Shown: positions 8,033-17,313, numbered from the stretch's first letter. The stretch: 64,000 bases of DNA from Mycolicibacterium litorale (GCF_010731695.1 NZ_AP022586.1:3410001-3474000); one strand, 5' to 3'. A program made the numbers and translations. Notes: a model not told the origin generated them from the sequence alone.

Positions 8033-10396
8033 ATGCGAGTCGACGGGCGGGAGATCGCCGTATCGGGCAGTCTGCTGCTGCCTCTGACCCGTCGTACCAA
8101 CGACATTTTGCGGCTGGTGCTGGCGACGATCCTGCTGGCCGTCGTGATCACCAGCTCGTTCATCACCCGCTACGAGTGGAGCGCGCTCGAGCAGTCGATC
8201 TCCGAGATCGTCGGTGTGCTCACACCCACGCAGTCCAACCTGGTGTACCTCGCCTACGGCGTCTCGATCCTGGCGCTGCCGTTCGTGATACTCGTCGGGC
8301 TGATCCTGGTGCGGCAGTGGCGGCTACTCGGCGCGTTCGCCGCGGCCGGGCTGGTCGCGATCCTCTCGCTGTCGATCACCGGCAATGGAATCGCCGCGCC
8401 GCGTTGGCATCTCGACCTGTCCGAGCGCCTGGACACGCTGCTGTCACAGATCCTCGACGATCCGCGGTGGATCGCGATGCTCGCCGCGGTGCTGACCGTG
8501 TCGGGGCCGTGGGTGCCTGCCCGGTGGCGGCGGTGGTGGTGGGCGCTGCTGCTGGCGTTCGTGCCGATCCACCTGGTGGTCAGCGCCGTCGTCCCGGCCC
8601 GCTCGCTGCTCGGCCTGTCGGTGGGGTTCTTCGTCGGGGCACTGGTCGTGCTGGTGGTCGGCACTCCCGCGCTGGAGGTGCCGCTGACCGACGCCGTGCG
8701 CGCGCTCTCGCGACGCGGGTTCGACGTGACCGCGCTGACAGTGGTGCGGCCCGCCGGCCGTGGACCACTGCTGATGACCGCCGACACCGTGGGCCCCAGC
8801 TGCGCGACGGTGCACATGTACGGGCCCAACCAGCGCAGCGGCGGTGCGCTGCGGCAGGTCTGGCGCAAGCTGCGGTTGCGGTCGAGTGAGACAGCGCCGC
8901 TGCAGGCGTCGCTGCGGCGCGCGGTGGAGCACCGGGCGCTGATGGGCATCGCGATCGGTGAACTGGGGCTGGCCAACACGTCGGCGGTGGTGGCCGCGAC
9001 GCTGGCGCGCGGCTGGGCGCTGTTCGCGCACGACGAGGTGCGTGGCGAACCGCTCGACGGGACCACACCGCCGCATCTCGTGTGGGTGGCGCTGCGCCGG
9101 CTGCACGACTCCGTCATCTCCCACGGCGACCTGCGTCCCGCGGAGATCACCGTCGACGGCAGTGCGGTGCTGTTCGGCGGGTTCGGGCACGCCGAGTACG
9201 GCGCGACGGACGCGCAGCTGCAGACCGACATCGCGCAGCTGCTCATGACGACCGCACAGCTCAACGGCGCCGAGCGGGCCGTCGCCGCGGCGATCGAGGC
9301 GTTCGGCGCCGACGCTGTGCTCGTCGCGTCGCGCCGCCTCACCAAACACGCGGTGTCGTCGCGGTTCTGGAACGGGATGCCGGATGCCAAGGCCGTCGCG
9401 GCGGCCACCCGCGAGGAGGTCATGCGCCAGACCGGCACCGATTCGATCAGCCCGGAGAACATCACGCGGTTCACCCGCACGCAGATCATCCAGCTGGTGC
9501 TCATCGGCGCGCTGGTCTACGTCGCCTATCCGTTCCTCACCGCGGTGCCGACGTTCTCCAACGAGCTGCGCAACGTGAACATGTGGTGGGCGCTGCTCGG
9601 GCTGGCGGTGTCGGCGCTGAAGTATCTCGGCGCCGCGGCGGCGCTGTGGGCGTGCGCGGACGGGCTGGTGACGTTCCGGCATCTGGCGCTCATGCAGATC
9701 GCCAACACGTTCGCCGCGACCACGACCCCGGCCGGGGTGGGCGGGCTGGCGTTGAGCACGCGGTTCCTGCAGAAGGGCGGGCTCGGCGCGGTGCGCGCCA
9801 CGACGGCGGTGGCGTTGCAGCAGTCGGTGCAGGTGGTCACGCACATCACGCTGCTGATCGTGTTCAGCGCGGTGGCCGGTGCGTCGGCGAACCTGTCGCG
9901 CTTCGTGCCGTCGACCACACTGCTGTACCTGATCGGCGGGGTGCTGCTCGGTCTGGTGGGGGTGTTCCTCGTGGTGCCGCAGCTGCGCCGCTGGCTGCTG
10001 ACGACGGTGCGGCCGCGGCTGGTCGAGGTACTCAACGACTTCCGCGACCTGGCCGCCCAGCCGTCCCGGTTGGCGCTGATCGTATTGGGTTGCGCGGCAA
10101 CGACCTTGGGTGCGGCGCTGGCGCTGTGGGCGAGTATCGAGGCGTTCGGCGGCGATACGTCGTTCGTGACGGTGACCGTGGTGACGATGGTGGGCGGGAC
10201 ACTCGCGTCGGCCGCGCCGACCCCCGGTGGTGTGGGCGCGGTGGAGGCGGCGCTGATCGGCGGTCTGGCGGCGTTCGGGGTGGCCGCCGCGGTGGCGGTG
10301 CCCGCGGTGCTGCTCTACCGGGTGCTGACGTGCTGGCTGCCGGTGTTCATCGGCTGGCAGGTGATGCGCTGGCTGGCGCGCCGGGAGATGATCTAG
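8033..10396 (+). CDS. Multidomain membrane protein: kinase-like domain fused to UPF0104/MprF-type flippase domain
   Basis: The predicted product is 787 residues. The N-terminal third has about six membrane helices. The middle (about residues 230-470) looks like a protein- or lipopolysaccharide-kinase fold and keeps the catalytic-loop-like ISHGDLRP. The C-terminal third has about eight helices and the PTPGGVGAVEAALIGGL block of lysylphosphatidylglycerol synthase transmembrane (UPF0104/AglD) proteins. The aminoacyl-transferase domain of MprF/LysX is absent, so this is not a complete LPG synthase. A role in sensing or flipping an envelope lipid is inferred. The ATG at 8033 lies two bases after the sulfatase stop; longer in-frame starts inside the sulfatase are shadows. 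Confidence 0.75.
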   Translation: MRVDGREIAVSGSLLLPLTRRTNDILRLVLATILLAVVITSSFITRYEWSALEQSISEIVGVLTPTQSNLVYLAYGVSILALPFVILVGLILVRQWRLLGAFAAAGLVAILSLSITGNGIAAPRWHLDLSERLDTLLSQILDDPRWIAMLAAVLTVSGPWVPARWRRWWWALLLAFVPIHLVVSAVVPARSLLGLSVGFFVGALVVLVVGTPALEVPLTDAVRALSRRGFDVTALTVVRPAGRGPLLMTADTVGPSCATVHMYGPNQRSGGALRQVWRKLRLRSSETAPLQASLRRAVEHRALMGIAIGELGLANTSAVVAATLARGWALFAHDEVRGEPLDGTTPPHLVWVALRRLHDSVISHGDLRPAEITVDGSAVLFGGFGHAEYGATDAQLQTDIAQLLMTTAQLNGAERAVAAAIEAFGADAVLVASRRLTKHAVSSRFWNGMPDAKAVAAATREEVMRQTGTDSISPENITRFTRTQIIQLVLIGALVYVAYPFLTAVPTFSNELRNVNMWWALLGLAVSALKYLGAAAALWACADGLVTFRHLALMQIANTFAATTTPAGVGGLALSTRFLQKGGLGAVRATTAVALQQSVQVVTHITLLIVFSAVAGASANLSRFVPSTTLLYLIGGVLLGLVGVFLVVPQLRRWLLTTVRPRLVEVLNDFRDLAAQPSRLALIVLGCAATTLGAALALWASIEAFGGDTSFVTVTVVTMVGGTLASAAPTPGGVGAVEAALIGGLAAFGVAAAVAVPAVLLYRVLTCWLPVFIGWQVMRWLARREMI

Positions 10397-10416
10397 TCCC
10401 CCGCTTCTGCCTCTTG

Positions 10417-10479
10417 CGCCGAGCGTGAGCTCGTTGCCGATTTCCGGTCCACTTCCCGCCATCAAGTTCACGTTCGGCG
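10417..10479 (+). repeat. Imperfect 24-nt inverted repeat
   Basis: Arms 10417-10440 and 10456-10479 match at 18 of 24 positions in opposite orientation around a 15-nt loop. The element begins 20 bases after a stop codon. It may be a terminator hairpin without a T-tract or a copy of a dispersed palindromic repeat. Confidence 0.5.
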
Positions 10480-10549
10480 GGCCGTCTCCGCAAGAATCGC
10501 GCTGAGTCGAACCCGTGACCGGCCCACCGCGATCAGCAACGATTTCGCG

Positions 10550-12001
10550 GTGACTCGTGTGATCCGCTTCAACGCCTTCGACATGAACTGCGTCGCCCAC
10601 CAGTCCCCCGGGCTGTGGAAGCACCCCGAGGACCAGTCCTGGCGCTACAAGGACCTGCACTACTGGACCGAACTGGCCAAGCTGCTCGAACGCGGCCGCT
10701 TCGACGGCCTGTTCATCGCCGACGTACTGGGCACCTACGACGTCTACGGCGCCAGCGACGAGGCCGCGATCCGCCAGGCCGCCCAGGTCCCCGTCAACGA
10801 TCCGCTGCTGCTGGTGTCCGCGATGGCCTACGTCACCAACGACCTCGGTTTCGGCGTCACCACCGGCACCGGCTTCGAGCACCCCTATCCGTTCGCCCGT
10901 CGGCTGTCGACCCTCGACCACCTCACAGGGGGCCGCATCGGCTGGAACGTCGTCACCGGCTACCTGCCCGCCGCCGCGCGCAACATGGGCCAGACCGACC
11001 AGCCTGCCCACGACGCCCGCTACGACCACGCCGACGAGTACCTCGAGGTGCTGTACAAGCTGTGGGAAGGCTCCTGGGAGGACGACGCCGTCATCCGCGA
11101 CCGCGAGCGCGGGGTGTTCACCGACCCGGCCAAGGTGCATCACATCGGCCACGACGGCACGCACTTCACCGTGCCGGGCATCCACCTGTCCGAGCCGTCG
11201 CCGCAGCGGACCCCGGTGATCTACCAGGCCGGCTCCAGCCCCCGCGGTGTGCGGTTCGCCGCGGAGAACGCCGAGGCCATCTTCACCGCCGCCCCCACGA
11301 AAGCCCTACTGCGCGAGACGGTCACGACGATCCGCCGTGAACTCGAGATCGCCGGACGCGACCCGTATGCGGTGAAGATCTTCAATCTGTCGACGGTGAT
11401 CACCGCCGATACCGACGAGGAAGCGCACGCCAAGCACGCCGAGTACCTGTCCTACGGCGACGCCGAGGGCGCGCTGACGTTCATGTCCGGATGGATGGGC
11501 GTCGACCTCGCCCGCTTCGGACTCGACGAACCCGTCGGCAATGTGAACTCGAACGCGATCCTGTCGGCGGTCGCGGCGTTCCAGTCCGCCGACCCCGACG
11601 GCCGCGAATGGGCGGTCCGCGACATCGCCGAGTGGGGCAAGATCGGCGGCATGGGCCCGCGCATCGTGGGATCGGGAGTGACCGTTGCCGACACGATCCA
11701 GGAGTGGGTCGACGAGACCGACGTCGACGGGTTCAACCTCGCCTACGCCGTCACGCCGGGGTCGTTCGCCGACTTCATCGAGCACGTCGTGCCGGTGCTG
11801 ACCGCCCGCGGCGCCTACCAGTCGTCGTATGCGCCGGGCACGCTGCGCAACAAGCTGCTCGGCCGCGGCGACCGGCTGCCCGAGGAGCATCGCGGCGCCC
11901 GTTACCGTGTCGGCGGGCCCGCCTCCACCATCATCGACCGGCCCTCGACCGTGCCGTCCTCGGCGGCGTCGGTGGCATCGCAGCCGACCCGCGGGCGTTA
12001 G
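10550..12001 (+). CDS. NtaA/SnaA/DszA (DmoA) family FMN-dependent monooxygenase
   Basis: This 483-residue protein is a two-component flavin-dependent monooxygenase of the bacterial luciferase superfamily, closest in pattern to DszA, NtaA and DmoA. Recognisable blocks are the N-terminal FNAFDMNCVAHQSPGLW, GRFDGLFIADVLG, the GRIGWNVVTG flavin-site block and a C-terminal DGFNLAYAVTPGSF. Relatives oxidise sulfones, nitrilotriacetate or dimethyl sulfide using FMNH2 from a separate reductase, which is not encoded nearby. The GTG start at 10550 lacks a clear ribosome-binding site. An SsuD-like gene follows after eight bases and an SfnB-like gene after that, which favours sulfur scavenging. Confidence 0.85.
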   Translation: MTRVIRFNAFDMNCVAHQSPGLWKHPEDQSWRYKDLHYWTELAKLLERGRFDGLFIADVLGTYDVYGASDEAAIRQAAQVPVNDPLLLVSAMAYVTNDLGFGVTTGTGFEHPYPFARRLSTLDHLTGGRIGWNVVTGYLPAAARNMGQTDQPAHDARYDHADEYLEVLYKLWEGSWEDDAVIRDRERGVFTDPAKVHHIGHDGTHFTVPGIHLSEPSPQRTPVIYQAGSSPRGVRFAAENAEAIFTAAPTKALLRETVTTIRRELEIAGRDPYAVKIFNLSTVITADTDEEAHAKHAEYLSYGDAEGALTFMSGWMGVDLARFGLDEPVGNVNSNAILSAVAAFQSADPDGREWAVRDIAEWGKIGGMGPRIVGSGVTVADTIQEWVDETDVDGFNLAYAVTPGSFADFIEHVVPVLTARGAYQSSYAPGTLRNKLLGRGDRLPEEHRGARYRVGGPASTIIDRPSTVPSSAASVASQPTRGR

Positions 12002-12009
12002 GAGTCCTC

Positions 12010-13179
12010 ATGAGCATTCAATTGCACTGGTTCCTCCCCACCTACGGGGACAGCCGGCTGATCGTCGGCGGCGGCCACGGCATGCCGGCCGGGGCGGCGC
12101 ACGGCGACCGCGACGCGTCGATCGACTATCTGGGCTCGATCGTGCGGGCGGCCGAATCGTTCGGCTTCACCGGCGCGCTGATCCCGACGGGCGCATGGTG
12201 CGAGGACGCGTTCATCACCGCCGCGCTGCTGGCGCGCGAGACGACGTCGCTGGCGTTCCTCGTCGCGTTCCGGCCCGGCCTGGTGAGCCCGACGCTGTCG
12301 GCGCAGATGGCCGCGACGTTCGCCCGGCACGCACCGGGCCGCATCCTGCTCAACGTCGTCGTCGGCGGTGAGGCGCACGAACAGCGGTCGTTCGGTGACC
12401 ATCTCGACAAGGAGGGCCGCTACCAGCGCTGCGACGAATTCCTCGAGGTCGTGCGGCGGCTGTGGGCCGGTGAGACCGTCTCACTGGACGGGGAACACAT
12501 CCAGATCGAGTCCGCGGCGATCCCGACGCTGCCGAACCCGGTGCCGCCCTTGTACTTCGGCGGCAGCTCCGCGGCCGCCGGTCCGGTGGCCGCCAAACAC
12601 GCCGACGTCTACCTGACGTGGGGTGAACCGCCCGCCGCCGTGCGGGAGAAGATCGAGTGGATCCGCGGCCTCGCCGCCGAGGAGGGGCGCGACGTCCGGT
12701 TCGGCATCCGCCTGCACACCATCTCACGCGATACCGCCGACGAGGCGTGGACGCAGGCAGACAGACTGGTCGCCGCGCTCGACGAGGAAACCGTCCGCAA
12801 CGCGCAGAACGGTTTGCACCGCAGCGAATCCGAGGGTCAGAAGCGGATGCTCGCGCTGCACGAGGAGAACCGGCGCAACGGCAGCTGGCACGACGCCCGC
12901 TCGCTGGAGGTCGCGCCGAACCTGTGGGCGGGTGTGGGTCTGGTGCGCGGCGGCGCCGGGACGGCGCTGGTCGGCAGCCACGCCGAGGTGGCCGAGCGCA
13001 TCGCCGAGTATGCCGAGATCGGTATCGACGAGTTCATCTTCTCCGGCTATCCGCACCTCGAGGAGCTGTTCTGGTTCGGCGAGGGTGTGGTGCCGATCCT
13101 GCGCGAGCGCGGGTTGTTCAAGGGGCAGGCCTCGTCGGCGTCGCCGGCGCACATCCCGTTCATCGGCGCGACGCGATGA
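12010..13179 (+). CDS. SsuD-like alkanesulfonate monooxygenase (LLM class)
   Basis: The predicted 389-residue enzyme belongs to the luciferase-like flavin monooxygenases. Its features match SsuD: an opening LHWFLPTYGD, GRILLNVVVGG for flavin binding, PPLYFGGSS for phosphate binding and a C-terminal DEFIFSGYPHLEE. SsuD releases sulfite from alkanesulfonates with FMNH2 and oxygen. The ATG at 12010 has AGGAG overlapping the upstream stop, so translation is coupled to the NtaA-like gene. Its stop overlaps the next start (ATGA). No ssuE flavin reductase or ssuABC transporter is adjacent, so the exact sulfonate is open. Confidence 0.85.
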   Translation: MSIQLHWFLPTYGDSRLIVGGGHGMPAGAAHGDRDASIDYLGSIVRAAESFGFTGALIPTGAWCEDAFITAALLARETTSLAFLVAFRPGLVSPTLSAQMAATFARHAPGRILLNVVVGGEAHEQRSFGDHLDKEGRYQRCDEFLEVVRRLWAGETVSLDGEHIQIESAAIPTLPNPVPPLYFGGSSAAAGPVAAKHADVYLTWGEPPAAVREKIEWIRGLAAEEGRDVRFGIRLHTISRDTADEAWTQADRLVAALDEETVRNAQNGLHRSESEGQKRMLALHEENRRNGSWHDARSLEVAPNLWAGVGLVRGGAGTALVGSHAEVAERIAEYAEIGIDEFIFSGYPHLEELFWFGEGVVPILRERGLFKGQASSASPAHIPFIGATR

Positions 13180-14372
13180 CGGTGGTCGCCACCGCCGCGG
13201 ACGCACTCGACGCCGCGGCGAAACTGTCCGCGGAGTTCGATGCCGAGGCCTCGGCCCGCGACACCGACCGGCGGCTGCCACACGAGCAGGTGCAGGCCCT
13301 CAAAGACTCCGGCCTGCTTGCCATTTCGGTGCCCGCCGCGTACGGCGGCATCGACGTGCCGGCGACGGTGCTCGCCGAGGTGTTCCGGCTGATCGCCCAC
13401 GCCGACCCGTCGCTGTCGCAGATCCCGCACTCGCACTTCGTGTTCCTCGAAGCGCTGCGGTCACAGGGCACCGCCGATCAGCAGGCGTACTTCTACCGGC
13501 AGGTGCTCGACGGGGCGCTGCTGGCCAACGCGCAGTCCGAACGCGGTCCACATCCGATCGACGTCGACACCACGACGCTGACGAGGCGCTCGTCGGGCGA
13601 CTACGTGCTGCAGGGACGCAAGTTCTATTCGACCGGGGCGCTGTTCGCGGACTGGCTGGTCGTGCGCGCGTCGCTGGACGACGGTTCGGTGCCGACGGCG
13701 TCGACCCCGAAGGCGGTCGCGTTCGTCCCCCGCGACGCGGCGGGCGTGGAGATCGTCGACGACTGGGAGGGCATGGGGCAGCGGACGACGGCGTCGGGCA
13801 CGGTGACGCTGACCGACGTCGCGGTGCCCGCCGAACACGTCGTCCCGTTCACTCCGATCTTCGCCGAGCCGACGACCTACGGCGCGCGAGCGCAGTTGCT
13901 GCACAGCGCGATCGACGTCGGCATCGCGACTGGGGCGCTCGCCGCGGGTGTCCGCCAGGCCGAGCGGGCCCGTCCGCACTTCGAGGCCAACGTCGCGACC
14001 GCGGTCGACGATCCGACGCTGATCCAGGCCGCCGGTGAGCTCGCGGTGACGGTGCGCGGAGCCCAAGCGCTGCTCGTCGAGGCGGCGCGGGCGGTGGACG
14101 ACGCCACCGCCGACCTCACCGAGGAGTCGGCGGCCGCGGCGTCGGTGGCGGTGGCCGTCGCGAAGGTGGCCGCGGTGCGGGCGTCATTGGAGGCGTCGAC
14201 CGGACTGTTCGAATTGGGCGGCACGCGAAGCGCTTCGGTGTCGGGCAACCTGTCGCGCTACTGGCGCGACGCGCGCACGCACACCCTGCACGACCCGGTG
14301 CGGTGGAAGCTGCAGCACATCGGCCGCTACACGCTGTCGGGTACGCGTCCGCCCCGCCACGGCCAGATCTAG
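13176..14372 (+). CDS. SfnB/DszC-like acyl-CoA dehydrogenase-fold monooxygenase
   Basis: This 398-residue protein has the acyl-CoA dehydrogenase fold: a helical N-terminal domain, a beta domain around GRKFYSTGALFADW, and a helical C-terminal domain ending in RDARTHTLHDPV. That last block is typical of the SfnB and DszC branches, which act on organosulfur compounds with reduced flavin rather than on acyl-CoA. It starts within the stop of the SsuD-like gene (ATGA) and completes a three-gene sulfur operon. The gene at 16069-17265 encodes a clear paralogue of the same length. The stop meets the convergent MFS gene, with a four-base overlap. Confidence 0.82.
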   Translation: MTVVATAADALDAAAKLSAEFDAEASARDTDRRLPHEQVQALKDSGLLAISVPAAYGGIDVPATVLAEVFRLIAHADPSLSQIPHSHFVFLEALRSQGTADQQAYFYRQVLDGALLANAQSERGPHPIDVDTTTLTRRSSGDYVLQGRKFYSTGALFADWLVVRASLDDGSVPTASTPKAVAFVPRDAAGVEIVDDWEGMGQRTTASGTVTLTDVAVPAEHVVPFTPIFAEPTTYGARAQLLHSAIDVGIATGALAAGVRQAERARPHFEANVATAVDDPTLIQAAGELAVTVRGAQALLVEAARAVDDATADLTEESAAAASVAVAVAKVAAVRASLEASTGLFELGGTRSASVSGNLSRYWRDARTHTLHDPVRWKLQHIGRYTLSGTRPPRHGQI

Positions 14373-15565
14373 ACGGTGTGGGTGACCGGCCGTGCCACGC
14401 GCCTGCCGGCCGCCCACACCGCCAGCGCACTGATCGCGAACACGGCACCGATGACGCTGGACCCGGCCCAGCCGGCGACGGCGAACGCGGTGGTCGTACT
14501 CACCGCGCCAAGTGCCGATCCAACGGCGTAGAAGAGCATGTAGCTGCCGATGACGCTGCTGGTTCGATCCGGGTGAGCCGCGGTGAGCAGGTGTTGATTG
14601 CTGACATGCACAGCCTGCACGGCGAAGTCGAGGACGATCACGCCGACGAGGAGCAGCCACAGCGACCTTGGTGCCTGTGCTGTCGCCAGCCACGAGACAG
14701 CGAGGAGGGCGAGCGCTGACCCCGTGACCGTGTTCGCGAACCCGTCATCTGCCCACCTCCCGGCTCGGCCTGCGCCCAGCGCGCCCGCCAACCCGGCGAT
14801 CCCGAAGAGGCCGATCTGAGCGGTGCTCAGGTGCCACGGGGATGCCTCGAGCGGCAGCGCCAGTCCGGTCCAGAGTGCGCCGAAGGACGCGAACAGGAAG
14901 AAGGCGATCAGCCCGCGCGACATGAACAGTCGTTCGCCGAACAACGTGCGCGACGCGTTGAGCACCTGCCGATACCCGGGGCGGCCGGAGCGTCTGTCGG
15001 CCGGCAGGAGCGTCACGACGAGGAACGCCAGCACGATGAGAACGACGGCCAACGTGACATAGACGCTGCGCCAACCCCAGGCAGTGGCGAAAGCACCAGC
15101 GACGACCCGCGCACCGAGAATGCCGATGACGACGCCGGAGGTCACCAGGCCCAGAGTGCGTCCGCGTTCCTGCGGCGCGGATATGGCCGCGGCGTACGCG
15201 ACCGTTGTCTGCACGACGACCGCGAACAGGCCGGCGATGGCCACCCCGGCGAGCATCACCCACGCGTGGGTGGCGGTTGCCGCGGTCCCGACGCCGACGG
15301 CGGTGAGCAGCAGGTGCCCGATGATGAGCTTGCGCCGATCGACCATGTCGCCCAACGGAACCAGAAACACCAACCCCACCAGGTAGCCGAGCTGTCCCGC
15401 CGTCACGATCCATCCCAGGCCACCGCCCGAGACGCCCAGGTCACTGCCGATCTGAGTGAGGATGGGCTGGGCTGAGTAGATGGTCGCGACCGAAACCGCG
15501 CAGATCGCGGCGAAGAGGAGGCGACGACCGAGAGACGTTGACACCGACAGTCCAATCAGTAGCAT
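14369..15565 (-). CDS. MFS transporter
   Basis: This protein of about 398 residues has 12 predicted membrane helices and the loop-2 motif LVPLGDMVDRRKLIIGH of the major facilitator superfamily. Sequence resembles the drug/arabinose efflux (AraJ-like) group; the substrate is unknown. The ATG at 15565 is chosen over the ORF extreme at 15610 because the first 15 residues of the longer form are not membrane-like and overlap the promoter region. It is divergent from an HxlR regulator 60 bp away, which most likely controls it. Confidence 0.82.
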   Translation of the reverse strand: MLLIGLSVSTSLGRRLLFAAICAVSVATIYSAQPILTQIGSDLGVSGGGLGWIVTAGQLGYLVGLVFLVPLGDMVDRRKLIIGHLLLTAVGVGTAATATHAWVMLAGVAIAGLFAVVVQTTVAYAAAISAPQERGRTLGLVTSGVVIGILGARVVAGAFATAWGWRSVYVTLAVVLIVLAFLVVTLLPADRRSGRPGYRQVLNASRTLFGERLFMSRGLIAFFLFASFGALWTGLALPLEASPWHLSTAQIGLFGIAGLAGALGAGRAGRWADDGFANTVTGSALALLAVSWLATAQAPRSLWLLLVGVIVLDFAVQAVHVSNQHLLTAAHPDRTSSVIGSYMLFYAVGSALGAVSTTTAFAVAGWAGSSVIGAVFAISALAVWAAGRRVARPVTHTV

Positions 15566-15625
15566 TTTGCAACCGTTCAGACGGTACGCCACAATGGTTT
15601 CAAACAGCAACTATTGGAGCCCGTG
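15566..15625. promoter_or_regulatory. Divergent promoter region between MFS and hxlR
   Basis: Sixty bases separate the two start codons. The stretch is more AT-rich than its surroundings and holds the similar words TTTGCAACCG and TTTCAAACAG. These could be operator half-sites for the HxlR protein. No exact dyad was found. Confidence 0.35.
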
Positions 15626-16072
15626 ATGACCCAGCCGGCTACTGGCGACATCGATTGGACCGACCCACCCTGTCCCGTCGCGCGCACACTCGACGTGGTC
15701 GGCGACCGCTGGAGCCTCCTCATCGTTCGCGACGCGATGGACGGGGCACGGACATTCGGGGATTTCCAGCACGCCACTGGAATCGCGCGCAACATCCTCA
15801 CGGACCGACTCCGGCGACTCGTTCAACGCGGCATCCTCGAACGGAAACCCGCCCCGTCGGGCCGGCGGCACATCTATACGCTCACTCCCGCCGGACGGGA
15901 CTTGTTCACCGTCGTCGTTGCCTTACGTCAGTGGGGTGAGCGGCACGCATTCATGCCGACCGAGGAGCACTCCGTCCTCGTCGACGAACGCGGTCTCCCG
16001 ATCCCCGAGCTGCGACCCACAGACGCGACCGGCCGCCCCGTGGACCCCGATACGACACGCGTACAGATCTAG
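15626..16072 (+). CDS. HxlR family winged-helix regulator
   Basis: This 148-residue protein contains the HxlR signature: CPVARTLDVVGDRWSLLIVRD near the N-terminus with the conserved Cys at about residue 16, then FGDFQHATGIARNILTDRLRRL as the recognition helix region. HxlR proteins often respond to electrophiles or quinones through that cysteine. The ATG at 15626 has GGAG six bases upstream. The divergent MFS exporter is the probable target. Its stop overlaps the convergent DszC-like gene by four bases. Confidence 0.88.
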   Translation: MTQPATGDIDWTDPPCPVARTLDVVGDRWSLLIVRDAMDGARTFGDFQHATGIARNILTDRLRRLVQRGILERKPAPSGRRHIYTLTPAGRDLFTVVVALRQWGERHAFMPTEEHSVLVDERGLPIPELRPTDATGRPVDPDTTRVQI

Positions 16073-17265
16073 GTGTACAGCGTGATCGGCTGGATGTCGC
16101 CGGTCAGATAATGCGCACCGACTTCGAGCTTCTTGTAGTCGACGGGGTCGTGCAGTGAGTGGGTGCGGATGTTCCGCCAGAACAGGTCGAGGCCGACCTC
16201 GGTGCGCGCCGAGCTGGAGCCGGTGACCTCGTAGACCCGGTGGGCCACCTCCAGCGCCGTCTCGGTGGCCACCACCTTGAGCTGGGCGATCCCGATCTCC
16301 GCCTCGGTGCGATCGGCCGCGGTGACGTCGGCGCCGCGGGCGATCGCCGCGTCGAAGCGGGTGTTCCACCGGTCGGCGAGCGCCTCGACGGCGGCGGTGC
16401 GCGACAGCAGCTCACCGAACACGCGCTGCACGAACGGGTCTCGCGAATAGTGCTCGACGTTGCTCAGCAGCCAGGCGCCGCGCCGGTCGAGTGTCAGCTG
16501 CCGCGCCCGGGCCAGCGCCCCCTCGGCGATCCCGAGGTAGAGGTTGCCGAACCCGAGCTGCACACCCGGCGTGACGAGCGTCGAGTACGGCTCCTCCCCG
16601 ACCTCGCCGAGTACATCGTCAGCCGCGAGGGCGACATCGCGGAATTCGACGCTGCCGCTGGCCGACAGGCGTTGCCCCAGCGCGTCCCAGTCGCCGGCGA
16701 ATTCGACTCCGTCGCGGTCGCGTCCGACGACGAGTGCCAGCACCCGGCCGTGGACAGCGGCCATCGCCAGTATGACGTCGCCGGTCGACGCGCCGGTGGC
16801 GAACCGCTTGCGGCCGTTGAGCCGGTATCCGTCCCCCTCGGCGGTGAGCACCAGATCGGGGTCGACGGGGTTGACCGCGTCGCCCCACAGCCAGCTGCCG
16901 CCAGCGGATGCGGTGAACCAGTGCTCCCAGCGCTCGGCGGCACCGAAGAACACGATGCTCGCCTGGTTGCAGTAGTGGTAGCTGAGGATCTGCGCGATCG
17001 ACGCGTCGTAGCGAGCCAGGATGCGCACGGCGCGCATGGCGCTCGACCAGTGCCCGCCGTGGCCGCCGAACTCCCGCGGGATCAGCAGGTTGGCCAGCCC
17101 GGAGTCCTTGAGGAGCTTCAGCTCGCCGTCGGGTTGCTGGTTGGCGCGGTCGCGCTGCAGCACGTCGCGCGCGAGCAGGCGGCCCACCTCGTCGGCGGTC
17201 GCATCCCAGCGGTCGGTGTCGTCGGCGGTCAGCGGCGTCGTCCATGGAGTCCGTGGCACCGCCAC
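16069..17265 (-). CDS. DszC-like flavin-dependent monooxygenase (acyl-CoA dehydrogenase fold)
   Basis: This 398-residue protein is a paralogue of the SfnB-like protein at 13176. It shares the N-terminal LKDSGLANLLIPREFGG block, the GRKRFATGASTGD beta-domain segment and the C-terminal RNIRTHSLHDPV. DszC-type enzymes oxidise thiophenes or related sulfur compounds with reduced FMN from a partner reductase. The annotated GTG is at 17265. However, TAGGGT (17271-17266) is followed by six bases and a second in-frame GTG at 17259, so the true product may be two residues shorter and translated from a leaderless mRNA. A CUT1 ABC importer operon ends 48 bp upstream on the same strand. Confidence 0.82.
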   Translation of the reverse strand: MAVPRTPWTTPLTADDTDRWDATADEVGRLLARDVLQRDRANQQPDGELKLLKDSGLANLLIPREFGGHGGHWSSAMRAVRILARYDASIAQILSYHYCNQASIVFFGAAERWEHWFTASAGGSWLWGDAVNPVDPDLVLTAEGDGYRLNGRKRFATGASTGDVILAMAAVHGRVLALVVGRDRDGVEFAGDWDALGQRLSASGSVEFRDVALAADDVLGEVGEEPYSTLVTPGVQLGFGNLYLGIAEGALARARQLTLDRRGAWLLSNVEHYSRDPFVQRVFGELLSRTAAVEALADRWNTRFDAAIARGADVTAADRTEAEIGIAQLKVVATETALEVAHRVYEVTGSSSARTEVGLDLFWRNIRTHSLHDPVDYKKLEVGAHYLTGDIQPITLYT

Positions 17266-17313
17266 ACCCTATGACCGTCGGCGGCCGCAGTACCGGGTTC
17301 TACTCTGCGAGAA

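Noticed and set aside
10397..10549. Riboswitch upstream of the monooxygenase operon
   Set aside because: Apart from the inverted repeat, I found no conserved SAM or other riboswitch core.
8444..11185. Long minus-strand open frame of about 913 codons
   Set aside because: It is antisense to well-supported plus-strand genes and has Arg/His/Gln-rich low-complexity composition typical of high-GC antisense frames.
16069..17265. Fatty-acid acyl-CoA dehydrogenase
   Set aside because: The C-terminal RTHSLHDPV block and the sulfur-gene neighbourhood fit the DszC/SfnB branch better than beta-oxidation enzymes.
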